Shown: positions 1 through 11,460 of the stretch, piece after piece
Position numbering within the stretch: position 1 is the stretch's first letter
Layout: each line of letters starts with the position of its first letter
NCBI GenBank assembly: GCA_037013495.1
Contig: CM072806.1
Span: 49,689,814 to 49,753,813 of the forward strand
DNA length: 64,000 nt
From: Hippophae tibetana
Taxonomy: Eukaryota; Streptophyta; Magnoliopsida; Rosales; Elaeagnaceae
Direction of reading: 5' to 3'
Program-made: the position numbers and the translations under genes
The notes under the pieces: model-generated
What the model saw: the letters and a program-made list of their open reading frames with translations, nothing else
Database searches by the model: none
What the model was told of the DNA's origin: nothing

Positions 1-1328
1 AAATTATAAAATTTTAAATTATTAAAAACTTTACTAAATAGTTACAATATTTTTTATGAAAAATTATTGACATTTTAAAAAAATAAATTATTTAAAATTA
101 AAAAAATTAAAAAAATATATTACATTGTAACAAATATCTCTAATATTATTATAATTTTAATTATTACTAAGATAACAAATATTTATTAACAATAATTATA
201 TTTAAGTATTAAAATATAATTAATTCAATATAATTTATATATTTTATTATATTAATAATAAAAATAATTATAATACTATTATATTATATAATATTTTCTC
301 ACAAAATTTGTTATATAATGTTCTATATTTGTATTGTATCTTATAAAAAATTAGATATAGAGGCTTCACAATTTTTTTTTAATAATTTAATTATTTTTAT
401 AAATATTATTTTTATATCATAATTATAATTTTTTATTAAATATAATTATAATTATATTTAATAATAATATTAATAATGTATTATATTATTTATGAATTAT
501 CAAAATATTTAGCATATCATTTTCAATATATATATAAATTTATATTTATTTTATTGTAAAATAAATTATTTTTTATTTTTTAAAATAATTTTTTAATATA
601 TGATATGATAAAAAAATTATGTATTTAAAATTAATTATAAATTTATAAGATGTTAATATTTTTGTATGTTTATAATAATTATGTTTTACAAAATGGAACT
701 AATATATCTTTTTTTAAAATAAAATTGATAAAAAATTTTGCTTTCAAGTTTAAGGTAAGATCTTGCCTATTTTTTTAAAAAAGCTTACTTATGACCATTT
801 TTAAACTATTGTGTGGGATATAGCTATTATAGATAAAACCCCTATCGTATATAGTTGTAATCAAAGGTGGAAACACGAGAAATTAATCAAAGGTAATGGA
901 ATATGTAATAACCTTTATCAACGTATACAAGATTAATATAAAATAATTTTGAGAAAAACAAATATTTAATAAAAAAAATAAAGAAAAAAATAATTGAGAT
1001 TATACTATATAAATAATAAATAATATATTGAAAAACATAGCTCAAGACTAGTACGAATTTGTTGGGAAATTAAAAATATATATATTTATAACATCTTAAT
1101 AATTTATAATAATAAAAATAATATCTCAATAATATTAAATGTAATCTAATTTAACGACAGTCAACATTAAATAGCCTAAATAATCATAGTTTAATTTAAA
1201 CTTCATCCCTTAGATGAAATTTAATATGAAATGATGATAAGATATAACTAATATTATTTTTATGATTACAAATTTTTTTCTTAAAACACATTAATTTTAA
1301 CGAGAAATAATAGGTTAGTGTATGTAGT
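1..1328. other. AT-rich intergenic DNA, no gene seen
   Basis: This stretch is extremely AT-rich, with long A and T runs and short tandem TA tracts. I see no open frame with a recognisable protein, no RNA gene and no clear repeat ends. It forms the left flank of the chromovirus whose target duplication (CAAAA) sits at 1329-1333. Confidence 0.7.
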
Positions 1329-1356
1329 CAAAATAATAGGAACCAAGAGCCCTTAG

Positions 1357-1779
1357 AACTACCACAAAAAGGAGTATTTAATTCGTTATATAAAGTCGGT
1401 TTTTGAAAAAAATTGACTTATAATGAATTTAAAGTCGTTTCGGTGTAGAACTCACGCTACGTCTTACGTGAATTTTTTAAATTAAAAAATGCATGCAGTT
1501 TACAATTGAAATTTTTTTAGGTCAATTATTATTTTATTTGACTCTTTAAAATTTAAGTTTGATATATATATATATATATATAGTATAAGTTTTTCTTTTT
1601 TTTAGACAATTAATTTTTAAAATTATATAAATTTTTTTATTTGTTTGGATATTTAACAAAAATAATAATTAACAAAAAAATCAATTTTAAATTGCGTGGA
1701 TAGTATCGGTTGATGTGGCTAGCATCGATTTGTCGCGTCAACCGAAGCAAGCCACGTGGACGTAGCGTCGATTGACGGG
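1357..1779 (+). repeat. CACTA-1 left terminal repeat and subterminal repeat region
   Basis: After the 14-bp terminal motif, the sequence holds decayed GTCGGTT/AACCGAC-type motifs (1396-1400, 1430-1437) and alternating variants of CGTCGGTTGACGTGG between about 1694 and 1779. The same pattern is cleaner in CACTA-2 at 41281-41440. In the maize En/Spm element, subterminal repeats of this kind bind the TNPA protein. That role here is by analogy only. Confidence 0.65.
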
Positions 1780-2712
1780 TGATGAGTGCTCAAAAAGTAC
1801 TAAAATTACCATGATTTTATGCAAATTAATTGATTAAAAATATATATATTTATATGATTTTATCATATATTTATATATATTTGTCTTTTCGGAATCACGA
1901 GTATTTTTATTATTTTTCAGGTATTTTTTCTTTAAAATGTAACTTAAAGACTCAAAGAGAAATACTGGAGGCAATACATCACAGATATATTCATAAAATA
2001 AATGAGGAAAAGTCAACAAATATGGAAAAATTGGACAAAATGGGCAAAAAAGTCAAAAAAGAGGAAATCGCACCGCCCAGCCGCGCCGAGTAGCTGTGCG
2101 CAGCACACCCATTCCGTGGGCGCCCTTGCTCCCGTCCACGCGCGCCTGTGCCCAGCCTACTTTCATCTACGCATGCCTCCGCCCCATCTGCGCGCGCCTA
2201 CGCCTAGCTGCGCTCTAATCCGCGCGGGCCACCTACTTGTTTACGTCAGTTGACATCATCTTCACCTACTACGCGTTTCCTCCATTTTTAATCATTTTTT
2301 CACCCACTTTTTATTCCTTTCCTCACCTATAAATACCCTCATTCTCTTCATAACTAAACACACATTAAAACACATATTCTCTTCTCTTTCTTTCTCTCAT
2401 TTCTTAGTTTTTCTTAGTTTTTAGCTTTTCTTAGTTAGTTTTTCTTAGTTTTAGAGTTCTTCTCTTTTTTAGAAGAACTAGTTATGTTTTTGTAATTTAT
2501 TTTTTTTTCGATTCAATAAATGGGAGTGCAAATTCCGTTTGGAGGTTTTTCAGCAACGGAAATAGCAACAAAGTACTGTAAGGATTTTATTTTCTTTACA
2601 GTTATTTTTTATGCTTTATTCTTACATGTTATATTTAATTTGTTTGTGATTAAATTTAACTTTGTTGGTTGTTTGTAAACATGATACAATAATAACGTAA
2701 AATTCATGATAC
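1780..2712 (+). repeat. LTR-derived fragment inserted in CACTA-1
   Basis: This block begins TGATGAGTGCTCAAAAAGTA and has no counterpart in CACTA-2, whose sequence aligns on both sides of it (resuming at TCCACG near 2713). It is the same repeat family as the two arms of the foldback-like element at 21322-23510, matching the minus strand from 23510 down to about 22545. It contains a GC-rich stretch (2090-2240), a CTATAAATA box near 2328, a pyrimidine-rich leader and an AATAAA-like signal near 2514, which together look like the U3-R part of an LTR. No clear target duplication is visible. Fossil; the family is unassigned (Athila/Tat-like is possible). Confidence 0.6.
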
Positions 2713-3574
2713 ATCCACGCAATATTACCGTTCGGCTCTCTTCTTCACTGTAAAAACCCAAAAAAAAAAATTCTCTTCTCCACTTCTCCCAAAATCGAGC
2801 TCACTCACCCTCTTTCTCAATTTTCGGCCACCTCCAACCACCATTTGGAACATCGTTTTGTGGGTTATATTCCTCTTCTCATTATCTTTCAGATCTACTA
2901 TTTTTTTGAGCGAAATACTCAAAAAATTTATGCCCATTTTTTCACTTATTTTTACTTACAAAACACCCTTTCCTTCTTCATTTTCTTCATTTAGTCACTT
3001 CATAAACATTCTTGTAAGTATTTCTATTAATCTTGCAGCTTATTATTCAGTTTGTTTTATTTTTTGTATAAATTTTTTATTTATGTATGTTTTTTATTAT
3101 GCTTGTTATTTATGTTTAACTTATTTTCTGTGAAAATAATATCTGAATGTTGTGGGTTTGAAGGACTATAATATTTACCGTACGTGGATAAATTTATTTA
3201 TATATAAATAATTATATTTTATTAAGTAAAAGTAATACATTTCTAAAATGATTAAAATGATAACTGTTTTGTATTATGTATGTTTTGATATATATTCTAA
3301 TAGTTAGGGAATTTATATATAATAATACTTTAAATATATTCATTGGATACATAATTTATTAATATGCTTAATTAATTAATTTATATATAAATAATTATAT
3401 TTTATTAAGTAAAAGTAATACATTTGTAAAATGATTAAAATGATAATTGTTTTGTATTATGTATGTTTTTGATATATATTCTAATAATTAGGGCATTTAT
3501 ATATAATAATACTTGAAATATATTCATTGGATACATAATTAATTAATATGTTTAATTAATGTCATTAATAGAAA

Positions 3575-6280
3575 ATTGACAAATCTTGGATGTCAAAGTG
3601 TAGAATTGAGCAGGACTATATTTTTGGAGTTGAAAGTTTCATGGAATTTGCTTGTAGAAATAGTAATACTGGAACTAATATGATTCGATGCCCATGTGTT
3701 AAATGTAAAAATGAGCAATTTCATGAATTTGACGAGGTTAAGTATCACCTTATCCGTAATGGTATTTTTTTGAGCTATAAATGTTGGTATTATCATGAAA
3801 AAAATATTGATAATACTCACAGGGAAGAGATAAATAAAAATGTGAGTGGATTACATCCACATAGTTCCCTTAGTAGAAGATATATTTGTTGTCTAGTAAT
3901 TATGGTAACATACAACCTTCCTCCATGGTTGTGTATGAAAAGAAAATTCATGATGTTAACATTATTGATCTCAGGACCAAAACAACCAGGTGTTGATATT
4001 GATGTATATTTGCGGCCTCTGATAGATGATTTAAATACGTTGTGGAATGATGGTATAAATGTTTACAATGCACATAAAAAAGAACACTTTAACTTGAAGG
4101 GGGTCCTTTTATGGACAATTAATGATTTTCCTACTTATGGAAACTTATCAGGGCATGCAACAAAGGGTTACAAGGGATGCCGTATATGTAGTGATGGAAC
4201 TTTTGCAACTTATCTTGTTCACGGATGAAAGATGTCTTATAGAAGACATAGAATATTTTTGTCATATGGACACAAGTTTAGATACCAAAAGAAACCGTTC
4301 GATGGTGAAGAAGATCATGATCATGCAACCCGGCCTTTGCGAGGTGTTGAGATATTAAGGCAATTGAATGGTATGACATTCAAACGATATGGAAAGATGA
4401 AAAAAAACTCACTAAGGTAGGGAAATGAAAGGGGTCAACTAATGAAATGGGTGAAAATGAAAAAGATTTTGAACCGACTTACCATGGTTGTTGGAATAAA
4501 AAATCAATATTTTGGAAATTATCTTATTGGAAAGACATACACATTTGTCACATCTTAGATGTCATGCACATTGAGAAAAATGTATGTGGGAGCTTCATTG
4601 GTACTTTACTTAATATACCTGGAAAAACAAAGAATGGAATTAAAGCAAGACTGGATTTAAAGAAACTAGGCATACGATCTGAATTGGAACCAAGGGTGGA
4701 ATATGATAAGAATTGAACATACTTACCACTAGCATCATATACAATGTCAACAAAAGAAAAGGATGTGTTTTGTAAATGTTTGGAGGGTGTGAAAGTTCCT
4801 GATGGTTACTCATCCAACTTAAGAAATTTTGTGTCTATCACCGATAAGAAACTTTATGGATTGAAATCACATGACTGTCATATCTTAATACAACGGTTAT
4901 TACCAGTTGCTATTAGATCAATTCTTCCAAAACATGTTCGATTATCAATAATTTAGCTTTGTTCATTCTTCAATACAATATGCAAGAAATCTATATCAAT
5001 TGGCGAGTTAAATTCTTTAAAGAAAGATGTTGTAGAGACTTTGTGTCTAATTGAAAAATATTTTCCTCCTTCTTTATTCGATATAACTATTCACTTGTGT
5101 GTTCATTTAGTTCGAAAGGTTCAATTGTGTGGTCCTACTTACTTAAGGTGGATGTATCCTTTTGAGAGATATATGCAAGTCCTTAAAAGATATGTAAATA
5201 ATAGAAATCAACCTGAAGGATGCATGGTGGAACGCTACATTGTTGAAGAGGTCATTGAGTTTTGTTCTGAATACTTTAGTGGTTGTACTGAAATTAGGAA
5301 TCCTACGCACAAGTTGTTCTTAGAACGTCACATGATCCAAGTAGGTGACCCTATGCTTGGTAGAAGTAAGAAATTGTTTATTGATGATGATATATACTTC
5401 ATATATATTTAATAACATTACAGGATGGATTTAAACGTATTGAAGATCGATCCTCGTTATAAAAAAAAGGAGGAGAAAAATGGTTGTATGATGAACATAA
5501 GCAAGAACTTATTAATTGGTTTCGCAACCATGTAAGTGTCACAAACAAAAATTCATGCATGTATGTTTCTAGATCTATTCAATGTTTTAAAACTTTGCTC
5601 TAAACACATTTCATGTTTTTGTATACATAGGTTCGAGATGAACTCAAGAAACCCAATCATAAAATATTAGAAAGTTTACAATGGATTGCACATGGGCCAA
5701 AATTTGATGTCAAATCATTTTACAGTTTCACAATAAATGGATCGAGGTTTATGACTCAAGCTAGGGACAAAGTCCGAGTAAATCAAAATAGTGGTGTGAA
5801 GATGGTTGCACAAACTATGAAATTTGCCAGTTCAAAAGATGTTAATCCTGTACTTTCTAATAGAACATATTATGGTATAATACAAGAGATTTGGGAATTG
5901 GATTATGAGGTCTTCCATGAAATAGTTTTCTTGTGTGATTGGGTCGAAGATGTTATCAATGTTGGATATAAAATAGATGATTTTGGATTTACCCTTGTAA
6001 ATTTATCCAAGATAAGTCACACCGATGATCCTTTCACGTTAGCACTTCATGCAAAACAAGTATTTTACGTGAGCGATCAAATTGACCTCCACAAAAAGAG
6101 TTTTACCATTGTGATGCTTTAGAAGATGATGACCCTATGCTTGATACATTAACCAATATTAGTAATTTCTCAAATAAATTGCCTAGTGTATGTGATGATC
6201 TAGTTGATGATGATGATTCTTCGTCATGGGCTTGAAGTGATTGTAAAGGAATATATGTATACGATCAACAACCTAATTAA
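3575..6280 (+). pseudogene. TNP2-type CACTA transposase, defective copy
   Basis: In intact relatives this gene encodes the transposase that binds and cuts CACTA ends. The initiator has become ATT (3575-3577), where CACTA-2 has ATG. The Transpos_assoc domain with its CPCVKC cysteine motif is at about 3590-3800. The Transposase_21 core follows, but a 672-bp block present in CACTA-2 (42748-43419) is missing, which removes exactly 224 codons in frame. A TGA at 4226-4228 replaces a glutamine codon of the sibling. The DUF4218 region (motif YLRWMYPFERYMQVLK) is near 5140-5190. The DUF4216 region lies at about 5751-6120, where a further short deletion removes the stretch coding for PIWSVVLT in the sibling. 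About 110 bp around the first intron are also lost near 5385. The gene cannot yield a working transposase. Confidence 0.88.
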
Positions 6281-6388
6281 ACATAACGTATGTTCTATAT
6301 TGTTGTAATAACTCTTATATATATATATATATATATGTTCCTAAAATTGTCAATTAATTTATATTTCTTCATTGTTTGTAGATATTTC

Positions 6389-8744
6389 ATGGATCCTCGA
6401 GTAACAGAGCTTGTAGATCCAAATGATCCATTGGGGTATTTGAAAATAAGGGGTTGGGCGAATATACATGATGCTCCACTTAAACCAGATGATAGAATAC
6501 ATGTTCTATTTGATGCTACTGGTAATCCAATAGGGGAAAATGGCCAACAATTGAAATCCTCTATTGGTCGACTAGTGAAGTCCAATATACTAATCAATAT
6601 AAATGATTGGTCTCAGGTTGACGATGCAAAAAAGTTCAAAATATGGATAACCATTTGTGTAAGTCTCTTATATTTTATAATCAATTACATAAATTATATA
6701 TTTTTTGTATTATATCTAATCTTGTGTACTGTGTTTTTACAGAATCGTTACAAAGTCAATGACAGTTGGAAACTTAAGTGTTATTAGATTACAAATAAGG
6801 CGTGGAAGGAATACAAGACTTCTAGATTGGCAAGATGAATTTCAAATTATTAGGGAAGAACATCAAAATATACAAATGCATAACATTCTTCCTAACCGTC
6901 CTAGGAGGTCTTCAAATCCCGAAGTTAGATATAGAATGGTATATTTAATTTGTGTTAATTTATAAATATTTTTATATCTATTTTCCTTAATTTAATTTCA
7001 TGTCATTGTTAATAAATTTTTCATAATTTATGTAGGAAGTTGAATTGGGTAGACATGTTACCCGAACTGAATTATACATAGAAACAAAGACTCCCAAAAT
7101 GAAGAATTCAAGACCGATGACTAAGCGATGAGAAGAACAACTAAATAAGTTGGTTAGTCATTTCGGTTGATAAAAAGTCTTAATGATTTTTAATAATTGA
7201 TGTAATAATGAATGATATGTTTGTGTGCTTTATTATTTGTAGAAAGTTGTTCAAGAACAAATATCCAGGGGTGAAATAATCGAAGAGCTTGGGAAAGATG
7301 CTCTATATCATGCATTCGGACGCGACCATCCTGGTCGTGTTAGGGGAGGTAGCCAATATGATGGTTATATCGAGTATTTTAACATTCCAAAACAAAAGCC
7401 TCAGACAGTCAGTAAGGAGAAGTACACTAAATTTGAAGAAGAACTCAACTTCTTTAAGGCCTCAGTGTTAAATGAGATTGCCACTCTAAAAGAATATCGA
7501 TCACAACATATGTCAGGCATAACATCATTCTACAACCAAGGCATGCCATATTGGTCAGGGATGCAACCATCCATGACATGCATGCCACTATCCATGCCAG
7601 GCATGCAACCATTCATGCCAGGCATGCCACCATCCATGACAGGCAGGCAACCATCCATACCAGCCATGCCACCCACGCAATCTCATTATGCTCAAACTAC
7701 ATCTAGTATGAGATATAGTCGTCCTATTGGTCCTCCCTATATGCCAGGAATGCATATGCAATCAAGTAGTGGTTCATTTTCTCCAATGCAATCTGTGCAT
7801 TTTTACCATCAATCAAACCACGATGAACGTTTTGGTGAGAATGTACATCCAATAGCTACCCTGCATGGAAGTCCTCCTCTATTTAATGAATCATATGTGG
7901 TAAGATTTTAATTTCTGGTGTATATAATCTATTATTTTTATTTCTTATTATATGTTTTATTTTTTATATATAACACTTAAATTTTTCTACAGAATATGAA
8001 ATGTTTGTTGAAACATCATTCGTCAATGGATTTTTTTGCTATTGGAATGGTACAACAATTGAGCGATGATCAGATAATTCATAATCAATATTTGCCTAAT
8101 CATTGGTGAATAGTAATTGATCAATTATTGCTTCATGATTGTCCACTACCTATGCCTTCTGATGCTTCCACAGTCCAAGAGGCGGTTGGACAGTATATGG
8201 CTTGGCCGTTGATTCAAGTTGTTCTAAATTTTGACGTGGTACTATTTTTTAACTTAAAAGATAACACTTGTTTACTACTACTATTATATTATATTATATC
8301 TTTTATTGTTACTAATATACATAATGTGTTTTTTTATTCTATTATACCAGAACTCTTAAATGCAGCACATTTAAGAGATACAAAGCAAGTATCTCTTGCT
8401 AAGTCTATGTCTGGTGGCCAATCATCGTGCACGAAGTCATTCAAGAAGAAGCCTTGGAAAAAATATAGTTAGAATTATGCTTTAAACTTTAGTAGAAATC
8501 TTGGCACTTTGGTGACTATTGTTGGGAGGGCATGTAGCATAAATGATGGATGGACTGTGCCACTTCCTATAGAAATTTCTGGTGTAGACTCGGCCAAACT
8601 TATATATCAATCGAATGCATATTGTAACTATTTGAATATCAAATGATCAATTTAAGTATAATTCAAGTGTGGACAAGGTGAGTCCTCAATCTATTTATTT
8701 TTCTTTCATTTATATAGAACATAAATAATTATATTTATATTATC

Positions 8745-8775
<31 letters not shown>

Positions 8776-9656
8776 CTTTTATATATGGCATGCTATTATC
8801 GACTTCAACATAATCAATCATCATATTTAGCAATGTTTTATGATTCTTTATATGTCAATCAATATCAAGAGAAGGATATTAGCATCAGAGCATAAACAAT
8901 TATGCGATAGGACATTAACGCTTAACATAAATCAAAAGTTGATAATCCCTTGGCCATTAAGGTTTGAACAAGGCCAAGATCATTGGATGTTGGTAATCAT
9001 TGATTTGTTCAATAATCATGCTTGGTACTGTGACTCAACTTCCATAGAACTGAGTAAAGATACAAAAGTAGTTGTTTAAATGTAAGAGTTATAGCTAGAT
9101 ATTAGTTTCTTCTATTATTTTTTTGTAATATTTAATAAAAACTAACCATTTTAAACCTTGATAGGGCATGGAAGTTGTGGAACAAGTTTAGGGGCATTGC
9201 CCTTAAAAAATCTCATAATCTTATATGGACAAAAGTTATGGTATGTATAAGCATTAATTTTATTAATTTTACAATTGAATAATAAAGATGTTCGAATATG
9301 GAAAATCATGTACAATTGTTTTTTGTAGGTTCCACAACAAAATAATGGAGTCATGTGTGGTTATTATGTCATGAAGTTTATGAGTGAAATCATCACAAAT
9401 ATCAAAATTCCAATTGATGATGTGGTAATATGTTTTACCCATATACAATTTTTTTTAACATATTTGAGTTATTTTTTGTAAATACATGAAATTACATTCT
9501 TATTTTGATTTTAAATACATGTAGTTCTTTGGTTGGAACAAGACGGGCTACGACTAGCAAATTTTTGATGATTTACGAGAGGAATGGGCAGAACACATGG
9601 TTCAAATTATATCATCATAAGAAGAATCAGGAGAAGATTCTAATGATCTTGAATAA
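6389..9656 (+). pseudogene. CACTA second gene: Transposase_24-like plus Ulp1/C48 protease, defective copy
   Basis: This multi-exon gene follows the transposase on the same strand. The first exon starts MDPRVTELVDPNDPLGYLK at 6389. Later exons carry a lysine-rich part (7259-7440), a Met/Pro-rich linker encoded by a 24-bp minisatellite (7561-7672), a DUF8039-like part (7992-8240), and a C-terminal part like Ulp1 SUMO proteases. In that part a His (HWMLVIID, near 8981), an Asp (WYCDS, near 9026) and a Gln...Cys pair (PQQNNGVMCGYYVM, 9330-9373) match the C48 catalytic layout. Against the sibling copy, a block of about 125 bp is missing near 6830. In-frame stops include TGA near 7130, TGA near 8107 and TAA near 9618. 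Role by family: transposition helper or SUMO-directed protease; not demonstrated. Confidence 0.8.
7561..7672 (+). repeat. 24-bp coding minisatellite (MPGMPPS-type repeats)
   Basis: Four to five imperfect units of a 24-bp sequence of the type CCATCCATGCCAGGCATG encode MPGMQPFMPGMPPSM-like peptide repeats within the second CACTA gene. The matching array in CACTA-2 is at 47351-47441, and the two differ in unit order and content. Confidence 0.85.
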
Positions 9657-9847
9657 CATATGACAATATAACGGTAAATATTTTAATGATTTAATCTCTA
9701 TATTCTTGTATCTGAAGTCTCTTGTTTGATGGATGGTTATGTGCTCATGTATTTAGGGGAATGCATTATTTTATGGACCTGTTTTTGGCCCAAACTTCAT
9801 CTCATCTCTCTTGCCTACTTTCCTTATGACAACATTATGGTAGCATT

Positions 9848-10147
9848 TTATTAATCATTTATCTATAAATATGTAGTTATCTAGAATCTCTACTAGTATT
9901 TTTAATGTTATAATGAGCCCTAATATGAAGTCAGGTGTAACTCATATTTTGTTACTTGGCTTGTATGAGTTTTGGTGCCCATGAACGTATTACAAAATTG
10001 TTCCATACGTTTAAGGGCACCAAAACTCATACAAGCCAAGTAACAAATCAGAGTTACACTTGATTTCATATTTAGAGCTCATTATAGCATTAAAAATACT
10101 AGCATAGATTTCAGATAACTTCATATTTATAGACAAATGATTAATAA
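9848..10147. repeat. Long hairpin in CACTA-1, conserved in CACTA-2
   Basis: The left arm (9848-9990) and right arm (10005-10147) are inverted copies of about 140 bp, with a 14-nt loop. For example, TTACTTGGCTTGTATGAG on the left pairs with CTCATACAAGCCAAGTAA on the right. It lies downstream of the second gene and inside the 3' subterminal region. The sibling hairpin in CACTA-2 is at 49528-49814. It could be an old foldback insertion in the common ancestor or a functional RNA or DNA structure. Confidence 0.88.
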
Positions 10148-11446
10148 AGTGCTAATATGAGTTCGAAGGGTTATATCACTTGGATGTCATTGTGATAATC
10201 TCTTTTTTATGGTAATATTTATAATGATTTAATTTCTCCATTCGTATGTTTTTGAAGTTTAGACTGCTTATTTGATGAATGTTTACGTGCTCATGTATGT
10301 AGGGGAGTGAATTGTTAAATTGATCAGCTATTTTTTGTCCAGTTTCCTTGTCACAATGCTGGTGATTCTAAGCCAAGAAAACTTGCTCACACAATCCAAT
10401 TACACTTTGATGACATTATTTTATTTGTAATTTAAGTTACTTATATGTATTGTATATACATTATTTGTTTTTGTAATAAATTTAATTATCAAGTAATTAA
10501 TTATATTTAAATTTTTAATTATCTATATTATTATTTATATTTTGGTTTTTTATGCTATATATATTGAATATTGAATTTTATGGTGAAGTGAAAAATGAGA
10601 ATAAAAAAAATCATAAAATGTAAAGTCGGTTCAATGAACCGACTTTAAAGCCCATTTTTGTAGTAGTGTAGATATATCAAGTGGACCAATAATAAGATCA
10701 AAGATTAAAAAGCTTAAAGAAGCATTAAATTAGTCGATTTAAGAGCTGTAGATTGATGCACATGATGGCTGCCAAAAAGAGGTCAAGAAAGGCTCAATGC
10801 TAATGAATGAAATAAGAGCTATTAATGGAAATGTGTACCTAGACAAAGACTAAATAGGCATGCACCTAATTGCCTACACTATATCGTGGGCTATAATAAT
10901 CCAAGAAATAGTTTAATGGGCTTAAATCTAATTTCTCTGACAAATTTGATGATTATTTTTAGGATCTTATTTAATATCAATTGGATGTCTCACACATGGG
11001 AATCTTAAGCCTATCGTGAACGAATTGTTTTAATTAGACTTTTTTTATTGGGTATCTATTTTGTGTAGTACTTATCTCATTAGAGTTTTAGTGATAATAA
11101 GTCATTAGGGTTTTTTATGTGAGGCTATATATACCTCATAACTTTGTATAACCGAACACAACTTGAATATTATATGAAAGAAATATTTTCTAAGTATTAC
11201 ACTTAGTTCCTGTGTTCCTAACACAAATTACAGACCCATCAACGATTGGTTCCCTTTGTGGCATCTTTTATACCAAGGTTCGTTGCTCTTTTATAACTAT
11301 TGGGTCGAGGTTCAACCAAATCTGCATTTCTCATCTTTCTTGTGGTCTCTAGTCGGATTATGGGTTCTTGGTTTTTTTATTCTTACAATTTTTTATCACA
11401 AATTGTACTTAGGTTACCAGGTCTAATTTTTGGGGTTCACATTAGT

Positions 11447-11460
11447 TAGTATCAAAGCTC
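11447..11460 (+). other. Chromovirus primer-binding site (tRNA-iMet type)
   Basis: TAGTATCAAAGC lies just after the 5' LTR end and is a slightly decayed form of TGGTATCAGAGC, the usual plant Ty3/gypsy site complementary to initiator methionine tRNA. Confidence 0.7.

Larger units (their letters stand above)
1357..10668 (+). mobile_element. CACTA-1, En/Spm-type DNA transposon, defective
   Basis: The right end is the inverse complement of CACTACTACAAAAA, and the left end reads AACTACCACAAAAAGG, a slightly decayed version of the same terminal repeat. A 3-bp target duplication, TAG, lies at 1354-1356 and 10669-10671, as expected for CACTA elements. Inside are a TNP2-type transposase pseudogene (3575-6280), a second gene with a Ulp1-like protease domain (6389-9656), a 300-bp hairpin (9848-10147) and GTCGGTT/AACCGAC subterminal motifs near both ends. 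Compared with its sibling CACTA-2 (41245-50380) it has lost a 672-bp in-frame block of the transposase and several smaller pieces, and it has gained an LTR fragment at 1780-2712. It cannot make its own transposase. Confidence 0.93.
1334..11441 (+). repeat. 5' LTR of the chromovirus, split by CACTA-1
   Basis: The left piece, 1334-1356, ends in the CCCTTAG target of CACTA-1. The right piece restarts at 10669 and runs to about 11441. Together they align with the single 3' LTR at 30669-31484: CCCTTAG plus ATATATCAAGTGGACC on this side corresponds to CCCTTATAAATACCAAGTGG on the other. The empty-site comparison inside one element proves that CACTA-1 inserted into a pre-existing LTR. Confidence 0.85.

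Noticed and set aside
8745-8776. TA dinucleotide tract, with similar tracts at 1565-1581 and 6317-6336
   Set aside because: These are simple sequence repeats without further structure. They are common in AT-rich plant introns and not informative.
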